From: Candidatus Thiodiazotropha sp. (ex Monitilora ramsayi) | Lineage (GTDB): Bacteria; Pseudomonadota; Gammaproteobacteria; Chromatiales; Chromatiaceae | Assembly (NCBI GenBank): GCA_025655595.1 | Contig: JAHXIO010000011.1 | Coordinates: forward strand, 310,001 to 374,000 | Direction of reading: 5' to 3' | Length of the DNA stretch: 64,000 bases | In this document: positions 54,448 through 64,000 of the stretch, in pieces | Numbering within the stretch: position 1 is the stretch's first letter | How the letters are laid out: each line of letters starts with the position of its first letter | Position numbers and translations under genes: made by a program | Notes under the pieces: model-generated | Told to the model about the DNA's origin: nothing | The model's input: the letters and a program-made list of their open reading frames with translations, nothing else | Databases searched by the model: none

Positions 54448-54936
54448 TCAACGGTATTTGGCCTGTGCCTCGATATCGGCGGCAATCTGCGCCTCGTGCT
54501 TCTCGCCAACCGCCAACAGGTCCTCTTTGGTCATCACACTATTACTCCGATTTTCGAAGTGATATTCATAGACCCGGGTTTCGACGATGGCATCCACCGG
54601 ACACGCCTCCTCGCAGTAGCCGCAGTAGATGCATTTGAACAGATCGATATCGTATCGGGTGGTACGGCGGGAACCGTCCTCCCTGGGCTCGGCCTCGATA
54701 GTGATGGCGAGCGCGGGGCAGGTCGCCTCACACAACTTACACGCGATACAGCGTTCCTCGCCGTTCGGATAGCGGCGGAGTGCATGCAGTCCCCGGAATC
54801 GCGGTGAGACCGGCGCCTTCTCCTCCGGATACATGACGGTGAACTTCCGCTTGAACAGATAGCGGCCGGTCAGGTTGAGGCCACGAAACAGTTCCAGCAG
54901 GAAAAGGCTCTTGAAATAGTTGGATAACGCTTTCAT
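54448..54936 (-). CDS. nuoI: NADH-quinone oxidoreductase subunit I
   Basis: A 162-residue subunit with two ferredoxin-type quartets for clusters N6a and N6b: [18 protein letters not shown] and [18 protein letters not shown]. The ATG at 54936 has an AGGAGG six bases upstream and avoids a long overlap with nuoH, so it is preferred over 54963. Confidence 0.97.
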   Translation of the reverse strand: MKALSNYFKSLFLLELFRGLNLTGRYLFKRKFTVMYPEEKAPVSPRFRGLHALRRYPNGEERCIACKLCEATCPALAITIEAEPREDGSRRTTRYDIDLFKCIYCGYCEEACPVDAIVETRVYEYHFENRSNSVMTKEDLLAVGEKHEAQIAADIEAQAKYR

Positions 54937-54947
54937 CAGTGACCTCC

Positions 54948-56003
54948 TCAGTCGAACCACCAAGGCACTTGATAGACCACTGCAAGACCGACGACAGCAA
55001 TCCAGACGATCGTGATCGGTATGAAGACCTTCCAGCCCAGACGCATGATCTGGTCATAGCGGTAACGGGGGAAGGTGGCGCGCAGCCAGACGATCAGGAA
55101 CATGAAGAAACCAGTCTTGAGCACCAGCCAGAAGAAACCGGGCACCCAGTCGAACAGCGGTCCGAGCACCGGCCAACCCTGGAAGGGAGAGAGCCAGCCG
55201 CCCATGAACATCACTGCACAGAGAGCAGAGATCAAGATCATGTTGGCGTACTCAGCCAGGAAGAAGACGGCGAAGGTCATGCCGGAGTATTCCACATGAA
55301 AACCGGCCACGATCTCCGATTCACCCTCCGCTACGTCGAAGGGGGCGCGGTTGGTCTCAGCTACGCCAGAGATCACGTAGATCACGAACAGGGGCATCAA
55401 CGGCAGCCAGAACCAGGAGAAGAACCCGCCCTCCTGCGCCTTGATAATCTCACCCAGGTTGAGGCTGCCGGCAGCCACCAGCACACCCACCAGGGCAAAG
55501 CCCATGGCGATCTCATAGGCCACGATCTGCGCTGCGGATCGCATGGCGCCGAGAAAGGCATATTTGGAGTTGGAGGCCCAACCGGCGATGATCACACCGT
55601 AAACGCCCACTGAAGTCAGGGCCAGGATATAGAGCAGTCCGGCATTGATGTCTGCCAGCACCAGCTTTTCATCGAAGGGAAATACCGCCCAGGCCGCCAG
55701 CGCGGGACCCAGGGTGATGGCCGGTGCCATCAGAAACAGCAGTTTGTTGGCGTTGGTCGGGATGACGATCTCTTTGAACATCAACTTGAGCGCATCCGCA
55801 ATGGGCTGTAGCCAACCCTTGGGGCCAACCCGGTTGGGCCCGATGCGCACATGCATGTAGCCGATGATCTTGCGTTCGAAGTAGGTGTAGTAGGCCACCG
55901 CGATCATCATAGGCCCGACGATGACGATGATCTTGATCAGGGTCCAGATCAGGTATTGAAGTTCGGAAGGCAGGCTTCCCCAGAGGCTGTTGAATAGTTC
56001 CAT
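54948..56003 (-). CDS. nuoH: NADH-quinone oxidoreductase subunit H
   Basis: A 351-residue, eight-helix subunit of the quinone-binding region. Motifs: [20 protein letters not shown], and [20 protein letters not shown] with the conserved acidic residues, followed by [20 protein letters not shown]. It starts four bases before the nuoG stop region. Confidence 0.97.
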   Translation of the reverse strand: MELFNSLWGSLPSELQYLIWTLIKIIVIVGPMMIAVAYYTYFERKIIGYMHVRIGPNRVGPKGWLQPIADALKLMFKEIVIPTNANKLLFLMAPAITLGPALAAWAVFPFDEKLVLADINAGLLYILALTSVGVYGVIIAGWASNSKYAFLGAMRSAAQIVAYEIAMGFALVGVLVAAGSLNLGEIIKAQEGGFFSWFWLPLMPLFVIYVISGVAETNRAPFDVAEGESEIVAGFHVEYSGMTFAVFFLAEYANMILISALCAVMFMGGWLSPFQGWPVLGPLFDWVPGFFWLVLKTGFFMFLIVWLRATFPRYRYDQIMRLGWKVFIPITIVWIAVVGLAVVYQVPWWFD

Positions 56004-56006
56004 CGG

Positions 56007-58364
56007 TTATGCCTTCTCCACGGTGACTTCGCCAAAGGGCTGCCCCAGCGAAGCAGTCTCCGCCAGCCCGGTCGAGATCCAGGCACAGCCTTCGGGCAGG
56101 CTTTCATCGAGCTGCAGGGGGAGATTGGCCTGGTAGCCGTTCTGTTTCACCAGCGCCAAATCGCTTCCGTTCAGGCCCAGTTTCTCGGCCTCGGCTGGAT
56201 GCAGTCGAACTGCCGGATTGCCGGCATCGAGAGTCTGTTGCAGGGCTGCTGCCCGACGCACAAGTGGATCGATAGAATAGAGCGGTGTATCGCCTCCCCT
56301 CAGCAATCCCTCACCGATCAGCTGTCGGGCAGGTTTGCCTGAGAGATTACCCCCCTGGTTTGGTGGCAGGTCATCGTTACAGAGGGCTCGGAGTTCCTCT
56401 TTAACCTGGTCTGCATCGATATATTCGAACCCTTCCACATCAAGAAGATTGCCTAATACACGTAGAATCTTCCACCCCGGACGGGCTTGCCCCTGGGGCT
56501 TGACCACGCCACGACTGCTCTGCCAGCCCCCCTCCCCATTCACATAGGTGCCGGCGGTTTCGGCAAAAACACCCATTGGCAGCAGAATATCGGCGCAGGA
56601 TTCGAGTTGAGGACTGCGATAAGCGGTTAGCGCCACCACAGTATCGGCACTCTGCAGTGCATTGACGGAAAGCGCACCATCCCAGAAATCGAGACCGGGC
56701 TCAACGCCCATCAGAAGGTAACCTTTACGGGGCATCTTCAACAGCTTCATCATGTCCAAACCGCTGTTCGCCGCCGCTTTACCACCCGCTTCCAGGGTAG
56801 GTACGGCACCCGCCAACTGTGCGCCCACACTATTTGACGCGACAGGTACGATCGAAAGGATCGCGCCGGTGGCCTCTGCAGCGGCAGAAGCCAGTCCAAC
56901 CAGCAGTGCGTAATCAGGATGGGACTGAGCCATCGCGCCGAGTATCACTGCCGCCTTACCGCCCTTCTTCAATGCTTCAGCCACAGCCTTGGCATCGTCG
57001 TCGGCACTGGCTGATTGGATCAGTTCAGCCGTAGCACCCTCGCCTTTTGCACCACTTGCTTTAGCCACTGCCGCGAGAGCGTCCACTATCTCGGCGGGTC
57101 CGACCACCTTCTGCTTGGCGCTATAGTTAAGTTCGATACTGCAGGGATTGAGAAAATTGACCCCGGCCCCGGCCAGAGCCGCCTTACGTAAACGGTGGCC
57201 GAGAATCGGCTGCTCCTTGCGCAGGTTACCGCCCACCACCAACACGCTATTCAAAGTCTCGAGGTCGGCGACCTTCATGCCGAGCCAGCTGATCCCGGAT
57301 CCGGCATCGTCCTGGCGGAAATCACCCTGACGCAGGCGGCTGTCGATGTGGTTGCTGCCGAGCCCGCGCATCAGTTTCTGCGCTAAATAGAGCTCTTCCA
57401 GAGTCGACGAAGGAGAGACCAGGGCGCCTATCTGATCGGCCTCGATCTCCCGCAGACCTGCGGCGGCCATCTCCAGCGCCATCTCCCAACTGGTCTCCTG
57501 CCACTCGCCATCCTTCTTGATCATGGGCGCCGTCAGCCGGTCATCGGCATAGAGGCCCTCATAGCTGTAGCGGTCCCGGTCAGAGATCCAGCTCTCATTG
57601 AGTGACTCGTTGTCCCGGGGATGCACGCGCATCACTTTGTTACCGCGCAGATGCAGGTTGATGTTGGAACCGACGCTGTCGTGAGGCGCGATGCCCTCAA
57701 CCTGGGTCAGTTCCCATGCCCGAGCGCTGAAGCGGAAAGGCTTGGAGGTCAGGGCACCCACCGGGCAGAGGTCGATGATATTTCCCGAGAGTTCCGAATC
57801 GATACTCCTTTCGATATAGGTGCCGATGGTCATATGTTCACCGCGACCGGTGGCCCCCATCTCCCGAATGCCGGCAATCTCCTGACCAAACCGGACACAA
57901 CGGGTGCAGTGGATGCAACGGGTCATATCGGTGGCGATCAGCGGGCCGATATTCTTGTCGGCCACCACGCGCTTGCCTTCGGCGTAGCGGGAGACGTCGC
58001 TGCCGTAGCCCATGGCCACGTCCTGCAGTTCGCACTCACCGCCCTGATCGCAGATCGGGCAGTCCAATGGATGATTGATGAGCAGAAATTCCATGGTCCC
58101 CTTCTGCGCCGCCAGCGCACGCGGGGAGCGGGTAAAGACCTTCATGCCGTCAGTCACCGGCGTGGCGCAGGCCGGCAAGGGCTTGGGCACCTTCTCCACC
58201 TCCACCAGGCACATGCGGCAGTTGGCGGAAATGGAGAGCTTCTTGTGGTAGCAGAAACGGGGAACAGTGATTCCCGCTGCATCGGTAACCTCGATCAGCA
58301 TGGTACCGGGCTTCGCCTGCAGTTCGCGGCCGTCTACTTCAATGGTGACTGTGGAATCTGTCAT
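56007..58364 (-). CDS. nuoG: NADH-quinone oxidoreductase subunit G
   Basis: A 785-residue peripheral-arm subunit. The N terminus has the [2Fe-2S] region CRMCLVEVEKVPKPLPAC, the H-C3 [4Fe-4S] ligands HPLDCPICDQGGECEL and MTRCIHCTRCVRFGQEIA. The molybdopterin-like fold of the C-terminal half is present (LRGNKVMRVHPRDNESLNES) but without a metal-binding cofactor, as in other NuoG. Shorter than the E. coli protein (about 900), as in many other bacteria. Confidence 0.96.
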   Translation of the reverse strand: MTDSTVTIEVDGRELQAKPGTMLIEVTDAAGITVPRFCYHKKLSISANCRMCLVEVEKVPKPLPACATPVTDGMKVFTRSPRALAAQKGTMEFLLINHPLDCPICDQGGECELQDVAMGYGSDVSRYAEGKRVVADKNIGPLIATDMTRCIHCTRCVRFGQEIAGIREMGATGRGEHMTIGTYIERSIDSELSGNIIDLCPVGALTSKPFRFSARAWELTQVEGIAPHDSVGSNINLHLRGNKVMRVHPRDNESLNESWISDRDRYSYEGLYADDRLTAPMIKKDGEWQETSWEMALEMAAAGLREIEADQIGALVSPSSTLEELYLAQKLMRGLGSNHIDSRLRQGDFRQDDAGSGISWLGMKVADLETLNSVLVVGGNLRKEQPILGHRLRKAALAGAGVNFLNPCSIELNYSAKQKVVGPAEIVDALAAVAKASGAKGEGATAELIQSASADDDAKAVAEALKKGGKAAVILGAMAQSHPDYALLVGLASAAAEATGAILSIVPVASNSVGAQLAGAVPTLEAGGKAAANSGLDMMKLLKMPRKGYLLMGVEPGLDFWDGALSVNALQSADTVVALTAYRSPQLESCADILLPMGVFAETAGTYVNGEGGWQSSRGVVKPQGQARPGWKILRVLGNLLDVEGFEYIDADQVKEELRALCNDDLPPNQGGNLSGKPARQLIGEGLLRGGDTPLYSIDPLVRRAAALQQTLDAGNPAVRLHPAEAEKLGLNGSDLALVKQNGYQANLPLQLDESLPEGCAWISTGLAETASLGQPFGEVTVEKA

Positions 58365-58388
58365 CGTCGTCTTCTGTCTCTCCTAACC

Positions 58389-59663
58389 TCAGCCGGCCCC
58401 GACCATACAGCGCTTGTGGTCGATGTGATACTGAAATTCATCGCGGAAGTGGCGCAGCATGCCCTGGACCGGCATGGCGGCCGCATCACCCAGCGCACAG
58501 ATAGTCTTGCCGCTGATCTTGCCCGCAACATCATCCAGCAGGTCCAGGTCCTCCTGCCGGCCCTGCCCTGTCTCGATACGGTGCACTACCCGGTAGAGCC
58601 AGCCCGTACCTTCCCGACAGGGTGTACACTGGCCGCATGACTCCTCGTGGTAGAAGTAGGACATACGATCCAGGACCTTGACCATGCAGTTGGTATCGTC
58701 AAGCACCACTACCGCGCCTGATCCGAGCATGGAACCCGCTCCCGCGATGGCGTCATAGTCCATGGTCAGTTCCATCATCTGGTCACCCGGAATCACCGGG
58801 GCGGAAGAACCGCCGGGAATAACCGCTTTGATCTGACGCCCATCCTTCATACCACCGGCCATCTCCAACAACTGGGAGAAAGGGGTACCCATGGGAATCT
58901 CGAATACGCCTGGATTATTGATATTGCCGGAGATGGAGAAGAGCTTGGAGCCGCCGCTGTTCTTCACCCCGATATCGGAGAACCACTCGCCGCCCTTCTC
59001 CAATATCATGGGAATGGAGGCCAGGGATTCGGTATTGTTGATGATCGTCGGGCAGCCGTAGAGACCGAAGTGGGCGGGAAATGGTGGCTTATACCTTGGT
59101 TGTCCCTTTTTGCCCTCGATCGACTCCAGTAGCGCCGTCTCTTCACCGCAGATGTAAGCGCCTGCTCCCAAGTGAGCGTGTAGTTCGAAATCGAAACCTG
59201 AACCCAGCAGATTCTCACCCAGATAGCCTGCCTCTCGCGCCTCTTCCAGTGCCTGTTCGAATCGCTCGTAGGGTTCCCAGAACTCGCCACGGATATAGTT
59301 GTAACCCCGGGTGGCGCCGATGGCGTAACCCGCCAGTACCATCCCCTCGATCAGTTGGTGGGGGTTATAGCGTAGAATGTCCCTGTCCTTGAAGGTACCC
59401 GGCTCCCCTTCATCGGAGTTACAGACCACATACTTCTGTCCAGGTGCATTGCGGGTGATAAAACTCCACTTGAGACCGGTGGGAAATCCAGCCCCGCCTC
59501 GTCCGCGCAGGCCCGACTTCTTCACCTCTTCAATAATCTGATCCGGCGGCGTCTTCTCCGTCAGGACCTTCTTCAGCATCTCGTAACCGCCACGGCTCTG
59601 ATACTGCTCCAGCAGCCAGGGGCGCTCCAGATCGAGGGTTCGCAGACAGACTTCGTTAGCCAT
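58389..59663 (-). CDS. nuoF: NADH-quinone oxidoreductase subunit F
   Basis: A 424-residue NADH- and FMN-binding subunit. Motifs: [19 protein letters not shown] (NADH site), [20 protein letters not shown] (FMN region) and [19 protein letters not shown] for the N3 [4Fe-4S] cluster. It follows nuoE by five bases. Confidence 0.97.
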   Translation of the reverse strand: MANEVCLRTLDLERPWLLEQYQSRGGYEMLKKVLTEKTPPDQIIEEVKKSGLRGRGGAGFPTGLKWSFITRNAPGQKYVVCNSDEGEPGTFKDRDILRYNPHQLIEGMVLAGYAIGATRGYNYIRGEFWEPYERFEQALEEAREAGYLGENLLGSGFDFELHAHLGAGAYICGEETALLESIEGKKGQPRYKPPFPAHFGLYGCPTIINNTESLASIPMILEKGGEWFSDIGVKNSGGSKLFSISGNINNPGVFEIPMGTPFSQLLEMAGGMKDGRQIKAVIPGGSSAPVIPGDQMMELTMDYDAIAGAGSMLGSGAVVVLDDTNCMVKVLDRMSYFYHEESCGQCTPCREGTGWLYRVVHRIETGQGRQEDLDLLDDVAGKISGKTICALGDAAAMPVQGMLRHFRDEFQYHIDHKRCMVGAG

Positions 59664-59668
59664 GGAAT

Positions 59669-60175
59669 CTACTCCAGCCCTTCGAGGATCGCATCAACGA
59701 TCTCGGGGGTCAGGTTTTCGTAATACTGTTGACCGATCTGCATCATCGGGGCACCGCCGCAGGCACCGAGACACTCCACCTCTTTGAGGGAGTAGCGCCC
59801 ATCTTCGGTGACTTCACCAAAAGAGATGCCTAGCCGCTTCTCGAGATGCTCGACGATATTATCGGCCTTGCTGATCATGCAGGAGACGTTGGTGCAGACA
59901 CAGATCTTGTGTTTGCCCACGGGCTTCAGCTCGTACATAGAGTAGAAGGTCGCCACTTCATAGACCGCGATCGCCGGCATATCAAGATAGGCCGCCACAT
60001 CATTCATCAACTCCGTGGTCAGCCAGCCACCGTTGTCATCCTGCACGATTCTCAACGCAGCCATCACGGCGGACTGTTTCCACTCCGGCGGATATTTGGC
60101 GATCCAGCGGTCGATCTCAGACCTGACTTCCGGGTTGAAGAGTTCGTTGACGTCTTTAGCTACTGTTGTACTCAT
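59669..60175 (-). CDS. nuoE: NADH-quinone oxidoreductase subunit E
   Basis: A 168-residue thioredoxin-like subunit with the N1a [2Fe-2S] ligands in [20 protein letters not shown] and [20 protein letters not shown]. Length is normal. It lies between nuoD and nuoF. Confidence 0.97.
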   Translation of the reverse strand: MSTTVAKDVNELFNPEVRSEIDRWIAKYPPEWKQSAVMAALRIVQDDNGGWLTTELMNDVAAYLDMPAIAVYEVATFYSMYELKPVGKHKICVCTNVSCMISKADNIVEHLEKRLGISFGEVTEDGRYSLKEVECLGACGGAPMMQIGQQYYENLTPEIVDAILEGLE

Positions 60176-60187
60176 TCAATCACTGTC

Positions 60188-61441
60188 CTAACGGTCGATC
60201 TCGCCGAATACCACATCCATGGTGCCGATCACCGCCACCACGTCGGCCAGCATGTGACCTTTGACCATCTCGTCCATAGCGGCAAGGTGGGCAAATCCCG
60301 GCGCGCGGATCTTGAGCCGGTATGGCTTGTTGGCACCGTCGGAGATGATATAGCAGCCGAACTCCCCTTTCGGTGCCTCCACGGCAGCATAGGCTTCGCC
60401 CTTGGGTGGGCAATAACCTTCTGTAAAGAGTTTGAAGTGGTGGATCAGGCTCTCCATGTCGTCCTTCATATCGCCGCGGGAGGGCACGGCGACCTTGTAG
60501 TCGTCCAGTACCACGGGACCCGGATTATTACGCAACCAATCGATACACTGCTTGATAATCCGGTTTGACTGGCGAAACTCTTCGATGCGCACCAGATAAC
60601 GATCGTAACAGTCGCCGTTGACGCCTACCGGGATGTCGAACTCCACCTTGTCGTAAGCCGCATAGGATTGTTTCTTGCGCAGGTCCCACGCAATGCCAGA
60701 ACCCCGCAGCATGGGGCCGGTGAAGCCGAGTTGCATCGCCCTTTCCGGTGAAACTACGCCGATACCCACGGTCCGCTGTTTCCAGATGCGGTTGTCGGTG
60801 AGCAGCGTTTCGTACTCATCCACCAGGGTAGGAAATCGGTTGGTGAAATCCTCAATGAAATCGAGCAGGGAGCCTTGACGTGCCTCGTTGCGCACCTCCA
60901 CATCGCGGCCCGTGACCCACTGGCTGGCCTGATATTGTGGCATCTGCTCCGGCAGATCGCGATAGACACCGCCTGGCCGGTAGTAGGCCGCGTGCATGCG
61001 CGCACCCGAGACCGCTTCATAGCAGTCCAACAGATCCTCGCGCTCACGGAAAGCGTAGAGAAAGACTGCCATGGCGCCGATATCCAAGGCATGGGTACCG
61101 ATCCACATAAGATGGTTTAGGATGCGGGTAATCTCGTCGAACATGGTACGGATGTACTGGGCACGAATCGGCGCTTCGATCCCCAGCAGCTTTTCTATAG
61201 CCAGTACATAGCCATGTTCATTGCACATCATCGACACATAGTCGAGACGGTCCATATAGGGGATGCTTTGGTTATAGGGCTTGCTCTCGGCCAACTTCTC
61301 TGTGGCCCGGTGCAGCAGGCCGATATGAGGGTCGGCGCGTTCGATCACCTCGCCATCCATCTCCAGTACCAGGCGAAGCACGCCATGGGCGGCCGGGTGT
61401 TGCGGACCGAAGTTCATTGTGTAGTTACGGATTTCAGGCAT
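60188..61441 (-). CDS. nuoD: NADH-quinone oxidoreductase subunit D
   Basis: A 417-residue quinone-site subunit. The ATG at 61441 begins [20 protein letters not shown], the standard NuoD N terminus (HPAAHG holds the quinone-site His); the frame opens earlier at 61492 inside nuoC. It overlaps the nuoC stop by eight bases. The C terminus, [10 protein letters not shown], is the usual one. Confidence 0.97.
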   Translation of the reverse strand: MPEIRNYTMNFGPQHPAAHGVLRLVLEMDGEVIERADPHIGLLHRATEKLAESKPYNQSIPYMDRLDYVSMMCNEHGYVLAIEKLLGIEAPIRAQYIRTMFDEITRILNHLMWIGTHALDIGAMAVFLYAFREREDLLDCYEAVSGARMHAAYYRPGGVYRDLPEQMPQYQASQWVTGRDVEVRNEARQGSLLDFIEDFTNRFPTLVDEYETLLTDNRIWKQRTVGIGVVSPERAMQLGFTGPMLRGSGIAWDLRKKQSYAAYDKVEFDIPVGVNGDCYDRYLVRIEEFRQSNRIIKQCIDWLRNNPGPVVLDDYKVAVPSRGDMKDDMESLIHHFKLFTEGYCPPKGEAYAAVEAPKGEFGCYIISDGANKPYRLKIRAPGFAHLAAMDEMVKGHMLADVVAVIGTMDVVFGEIDR

Positions 61442-62153
61442 CGCCGGCGTCCTGGGTTTCGCTATCTTCTCCCAGATAACGGTTGTCTTCACGGATCACC
61501 CGCGGCACCAGGGTGCGCGGATCGATACTTACCGGTTCGTAGACGACTCTGGCAAGCTGCGGATCGTATCGCATCTCCACTTGGCCTATCAGTGGAAAGT
61601 CCTTACGGAAGGGATGTCCGATAAAACCGTAGTCGGTCAGAATCCGGCGTAGATCCGGGTGTCCTCCGAACATGATTCCGTAGAGATCGAACGCCTCCCG
61701 CTCGAACCAGTTAGCACTTTCCCAAACGGGAACGACCGAGGCGACTATCGGGGCAGTCGTGTCAACGAACACCCGAAGGCGCAGACGGACGTTATGGCGA
61801 ATAGAGAGCAGGTGGTAGACCGCGGCAAAGCGGTTTTCTTCATCGGCCTCCATCGGAACCATTGACTCGACGCCCCTGCCAAAACCGGTATCGGGCGCCG
61901 TATCGGTCTGCCATTCGGAATTTCCATAGTCGGCATAGTCGACACCGCACACGTCTATCAGCTCTTCGAAGCTGAACTGCTCATCATCACGCAAGCGGAG
62001 TGCCACGGTCATGAGATGCTCCCGCGGCACCACAAGTGTGACTTCACCGCAAGTCTGCTCCAACGTACAGCCGCTTTCCGAAAAACTGGATGCCAGCGCT
62101 TCAGCCAGTTGCTCAAGCCTTGCCTGCATACCCTCATGCGAACCGTTGCTCAT
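61434..62153 (-). CDS. nuoC: NADH-quinone oxidoreductase subunit C
   Basis: A 239-residue 30-kDa subunit separate from nuoD, unlike the fused nuoCD of E. coli. Motif [20 protein letters not shown] and [20 protein letters not shown] are diagnostic. The N-terminal 60 residues are variable. Confidence 0.95.
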   Translation of the reverse strand: MSNGSHEGMQARLEQLAEALASSFSESGCTLEQTCGEVTLVVPREHLMTVALRLRDDEQFSFEELIDVCGVDYADYGNSEWQTDTAPDTGFGRGVESMVPMEADEENRFAAVYHLLSIRHNVRLRLRVFVDTTAPIVASVVPVWESANWFEREAFDLYGIMFGGHPDLRRILTDYGFIGHPFRKDFPLIGQVEMRYDPQLARVVYEPVSIDPRTLVPRVIREDNRYLGEDSETQDAGDA

Positions 62154-62165
62154 GAACTCTCCAAT

Positions 62166-62642
62166 CTAGCGAGCGATAGTACTGGTGCGGCGTATTTTGT
62201 CCTGCAGTTGCAGTACACCATAGAGAAGCGCCTCCGCTGTCGGCGGACAGCCAGGCACATAAATATCGACGGGAACGATTCTGTCGCACCCTCTGACCAC
62301 GGAATAGGAGTAGTGATAGTAACCACCGCCATTGGCACAGGAACCCATTGATATCACCCAACGAGGCTCCGCCATCTGGTCGTAAACTTTTCGTAGTGCA
62401 GGCGCCATCTTATTGACCAGGGTTCCGGCAACGATCATGACATCGGATTGCCTCGGGCTGGGACGGAAGATAATGCCGAAGCGATCCAGGTCGTAACGTG
62501 CTGCCGCTGCGTGCATCATCTCCACTGCACAGCAGGCGAGACCGAAGGACATCGGCCACATGGAGCCGGTACGCGCCCAGTTGATCAGCTTGTCGGCAGA
62601 GGTGGTGATAAAACCCTGCTCCATAATGCCTTCAATGCCCAC
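62166..62642 (-). CDS. nuoB: NADH-quinone oxidoreductase subunit B
   Basis: A 158-residue subunit with the N2 [4Fe-4S] cysteines: [18 protein letters not shown] (two adjacent Cys), [18 protein letters not shown] and [17 protein letters not shown]. Length is normal. It is separated from nuoA by 93 bp. Confidence 0.97.
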   Translation of the reverse strand: MGIEGIMEQGFITTSADKLINWARTGSMWPMSFGLACCAVEMMHAAAARYDLDRFGIIFRPSPRQSDVMIVAGTLVNKMAPALRKVYDQMAEPRWVISMGSCANGGGYYHYSYSVVRGCDRIVPVDIYVPGCPPTAEALLYGVLQLQDKIRRTSTIAR

Positions 62643-62735
62643 AGGCTACCTCCTCAGGCACTCTCATGCGGAATTGTTTTTGAGGCTGACGAATAACTGC
62701 CAGTAATACAGTGCCTACAGATGTCGCTCTCACGG

Positions 62736-63092
62736 TCACTCCCACTCCAATGCTCCCTTTTTCCACTCGTAGATAAAGCCGATGACCAGAATACCGAGAA
62801 ATACCATCATGGCGATAAAGCCCACCATGCCGATCTCGTCCAGGACGACGGCCCAGGGAAATAGAAAAGCGATTTCCAGATCAAAGATGATGAAGAGAAT
62901 GGCAACCAGATAGTAGCGGACATCGAACTTCATACGAGAATTTTCGAAGGCTTCGAAACCGCACTCATAGGGCGAGAGCTTTTCATCGTCAGGCTTGCGG
63001 GTACCGAGTAGAAAGCCGAGACCGATAACAACGCCTCCCAATACAAAGGCTACCGCCAGAAAGATCAGGATGGGCAAATAGTTTTCGAGCAT
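62736..63092 (-). CDS. nuoA: NADH-quinone oxidoreductase subunit A
   Basis: First gene of the operon, 118 residues, three membrane helices. Motifs: [20 protein letters not shown] and [20 protein letters not shown], the latter with the conserved acidic residues and the flexible loop preceding. The promoter presumably lies at 63093-63247, after the tRNA-Leu terminator. Confidence 0.97.
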   Translation of the reverse strand: MLENYLPILIFLAVAFVLGGVVIGLGFLLGTRKPDDEKLSPYECGFEAFENSRMKFDVRYYLVAILFIIFDLEIAFLFPWAVVLDEIGMVGFIAMMVFLGILVIGFIYEWKKGALEWE

Positions 63093-63247
63093 CAGTGTGC
63101 TGCCCCCTTGCGTCGTCAGTCGTTATGTTTTTAAAGCGAATCTTCAGGGAAGGCACGCAGTCTATCCTTTGGCGACTGATTGTGTCAAGTAGGAGATAAA
63201 GTAATATCTATATAAAATTCAATCGGTTATATAACTTTTACGGACAT

Positions 63248-63287
63248 AAAAAAACGGCATCGCCTCAGAAGGAAGCGATACCGTTTC
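63248..63287 (-). terminator. Intrinsic terminator after tRNA-Leu
   Basis: On the minus strand CGAAACGGTATCGC pairs with GCGATGCCGTTTTTTT, closing the secG-tRNA-Leu transcript and separating it from the nuo operon. Confidence 0.75.
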
Positions 63288-63291
63288 GTGT

Positions 63292-63376
63292 TGGTGCCGA
63301 TGGCCGGATTTGAACCGGCACGGCTTACGCCACTACCCCCTCAAGATAGCGTGTCTACCAATTCCACCACATCGGC
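63292..63376 (-). tRNA. tRNA-Leu (anticodon GAG)
   Basis: An 85-nt tRNA with the long variable arm of leucine tRNAs, loop TTGAGGG giving anticodon GAG, D-arm TGGTGGAATTGGTAGACACG, T-arm CGGTTCAAATCCG and encoded CCA. It follows secG, as in many gammaproteobacteria. Confidence 0.96.
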
Positions 63377-63393
63377 AATTTATTCTGTTCGTG

Positions 63394-63852
63394 CTACTCC
63401 TTAGCTTCTGCCGGCGCAACGTCATCTGCCTGAGTAGCCTCCTGCGGTACAGCCGGCAGATCAGCAGGTGCGGCTGGTACCTCATTCACAGCCTCCTCGA
63501 CGACCGGCGGCATATCCGTCGTACCCGCCGTTGGTACCGGCGGAATGTCGCTTTGAGGCTGCGCTTCCACCTCGATCGCCGGTGGCTGCTGAAGTCCACC
63601 CAGCACATCGACACCATCATCCCGCTGTGAGGCAAAATAGGCCATCACCATACTCGTAATGAAGAAGAGCGTGGCCAGACCCGCAGTGAGACGGGTTAAG
63701 AATGAGGCGGAACCCTTGGCCCCGAAAACCGTACCGGAGGCACCGCTGCCAAAGGCGGCACCCATATCGGCACCCTTACCGTGCTGTATCAGAATCAAAC
63801 CTACCAGACCAACGGCCAGGAAGATGTGAAATACGATTAAAATAGTCTGCAT
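63394..63852 (-). CDS. secG: Protein-export membrane protein SecG
   Basis: A 152-residue subunit of the SecYEG translocon. Two helices (LIVFHIFLAVGLVGLILIQH and TAGLATLFFITSMVMAYF) flank the conserved cytoplasmic loop HGKGADMGAAFGSGASGTVF. The C terminus is an Ala/Pro-rich extension of about 75 residues (PPVPTAGTTDMPPVVEEAVN), common in this group. It lies between tpiA and tRNA-Leu. Confidence 0.95.
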   Translation of the reverse strand: MQTILIVFHIFLAVGLVGLILIQHGKGADMGAAFGSGASGTVFGAKGSASFLTRLTAGLATLFFITSMVMAYFASQRDDGVDVLGGLQQPPAIEVEAQPQSDIPPVPTAGTTDMPPVVEEAVNEVPAAPADLPAVPQEATQADDVAPAEAKE

Positions 63853-63872
63853 AAAGCGTTTGCCTGTCAGAT

Positions 63873-64000
<128 letters not shown>

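Overview
The window looks like a chromosomal segment of a gammaproteobacterium, probably an environmental Chromatiales or sulfur-oxidiser-like lineage. This rests on a complete 14-gene nuoA-N operon in the tpiA-secG-tRNA-Leu(GAG)-nuo-tRNA-fMet order, a Tex protein, a PEP-CTERM protein and a tungsten aldehyde oxidoreductase cluster. The lineage is inferred from gene content, not from a marker phylogeny.

Layout. 0.5-5.1 kb: tex, two decayed regulatory gene remnants, an indoleamine 2,3-dioxygenase-like gene and a DCC-family thiol protein. 5.4-15.8 kb: the most unusual region. A six-gene minus-strand operon (two proteins made of 36-residue repeats, a GIN-like adhesin-domain protein, a small secreted protein, a CsgG-like/DUF4384 lipoprotein, an OmpA-like protein) is followed by a lipoprotein plus caspase-fold protease operon. 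Divergent from that is an ECF sigma factor, anti-sigma and subtilase operon. A 29-bp promoter-like element with identical spacing, TT(G/A)AACC-N16-G(C/T)AC(A/T)C, precedes all three operons, so they probably form one regulon. I read it as a secreted repeat-protein (fibre or surface-layer) system with its own protease-linked signalling. 15.9-17.2 kb: a methyltransferase-like gene and a bactofilin. 17.7-22.3 kb: an aorABC-type tungsten aldehyde oxidoreductase operon with MoaD-like proteins. 22.6-24.5 kb: a beta-propeller lipoprotein.

24.7-48.3 kb: a putative genomic island. A roughly 60-bp sequence covering the 3' end and terminator of tRNA-fMet at 48.3 kb is repeated, in the same orientation, at 24.7 kb. 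In between lie a DUF5666-type lipoprotein, a second ECF sigma/anti-sigma pair, a PEP-CTERM protein, a cytochrome c/periplasmic-binding fusion, a cadherin-like secreted protein, and an operon of a giant multicopper oxidase, a beta-propeller protein and two SCO copper chaperones. It ends with a sensor kinase, an NtrC-type activator and a degenerate NtrC-like protein. Sigma-54 promoter-like sequences precede the multicopper oxidase operon, the cadherin-like gene, the degenerate regulator and the sensor kinase. This architecture resembles the Mn(II)-oxidase (MnxG/McoA) systems of Pseudomonas, which are under a two-component/sigma-54 activator; the substrate here is inferred, not shown.

48.3-64 kb: housekeeping. 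tRNA-fMet, nuoN to nuoA on the minus strand (complex I), tRNA-Leu(GAG) with a terminator, secG and the 3' end of tpiA.
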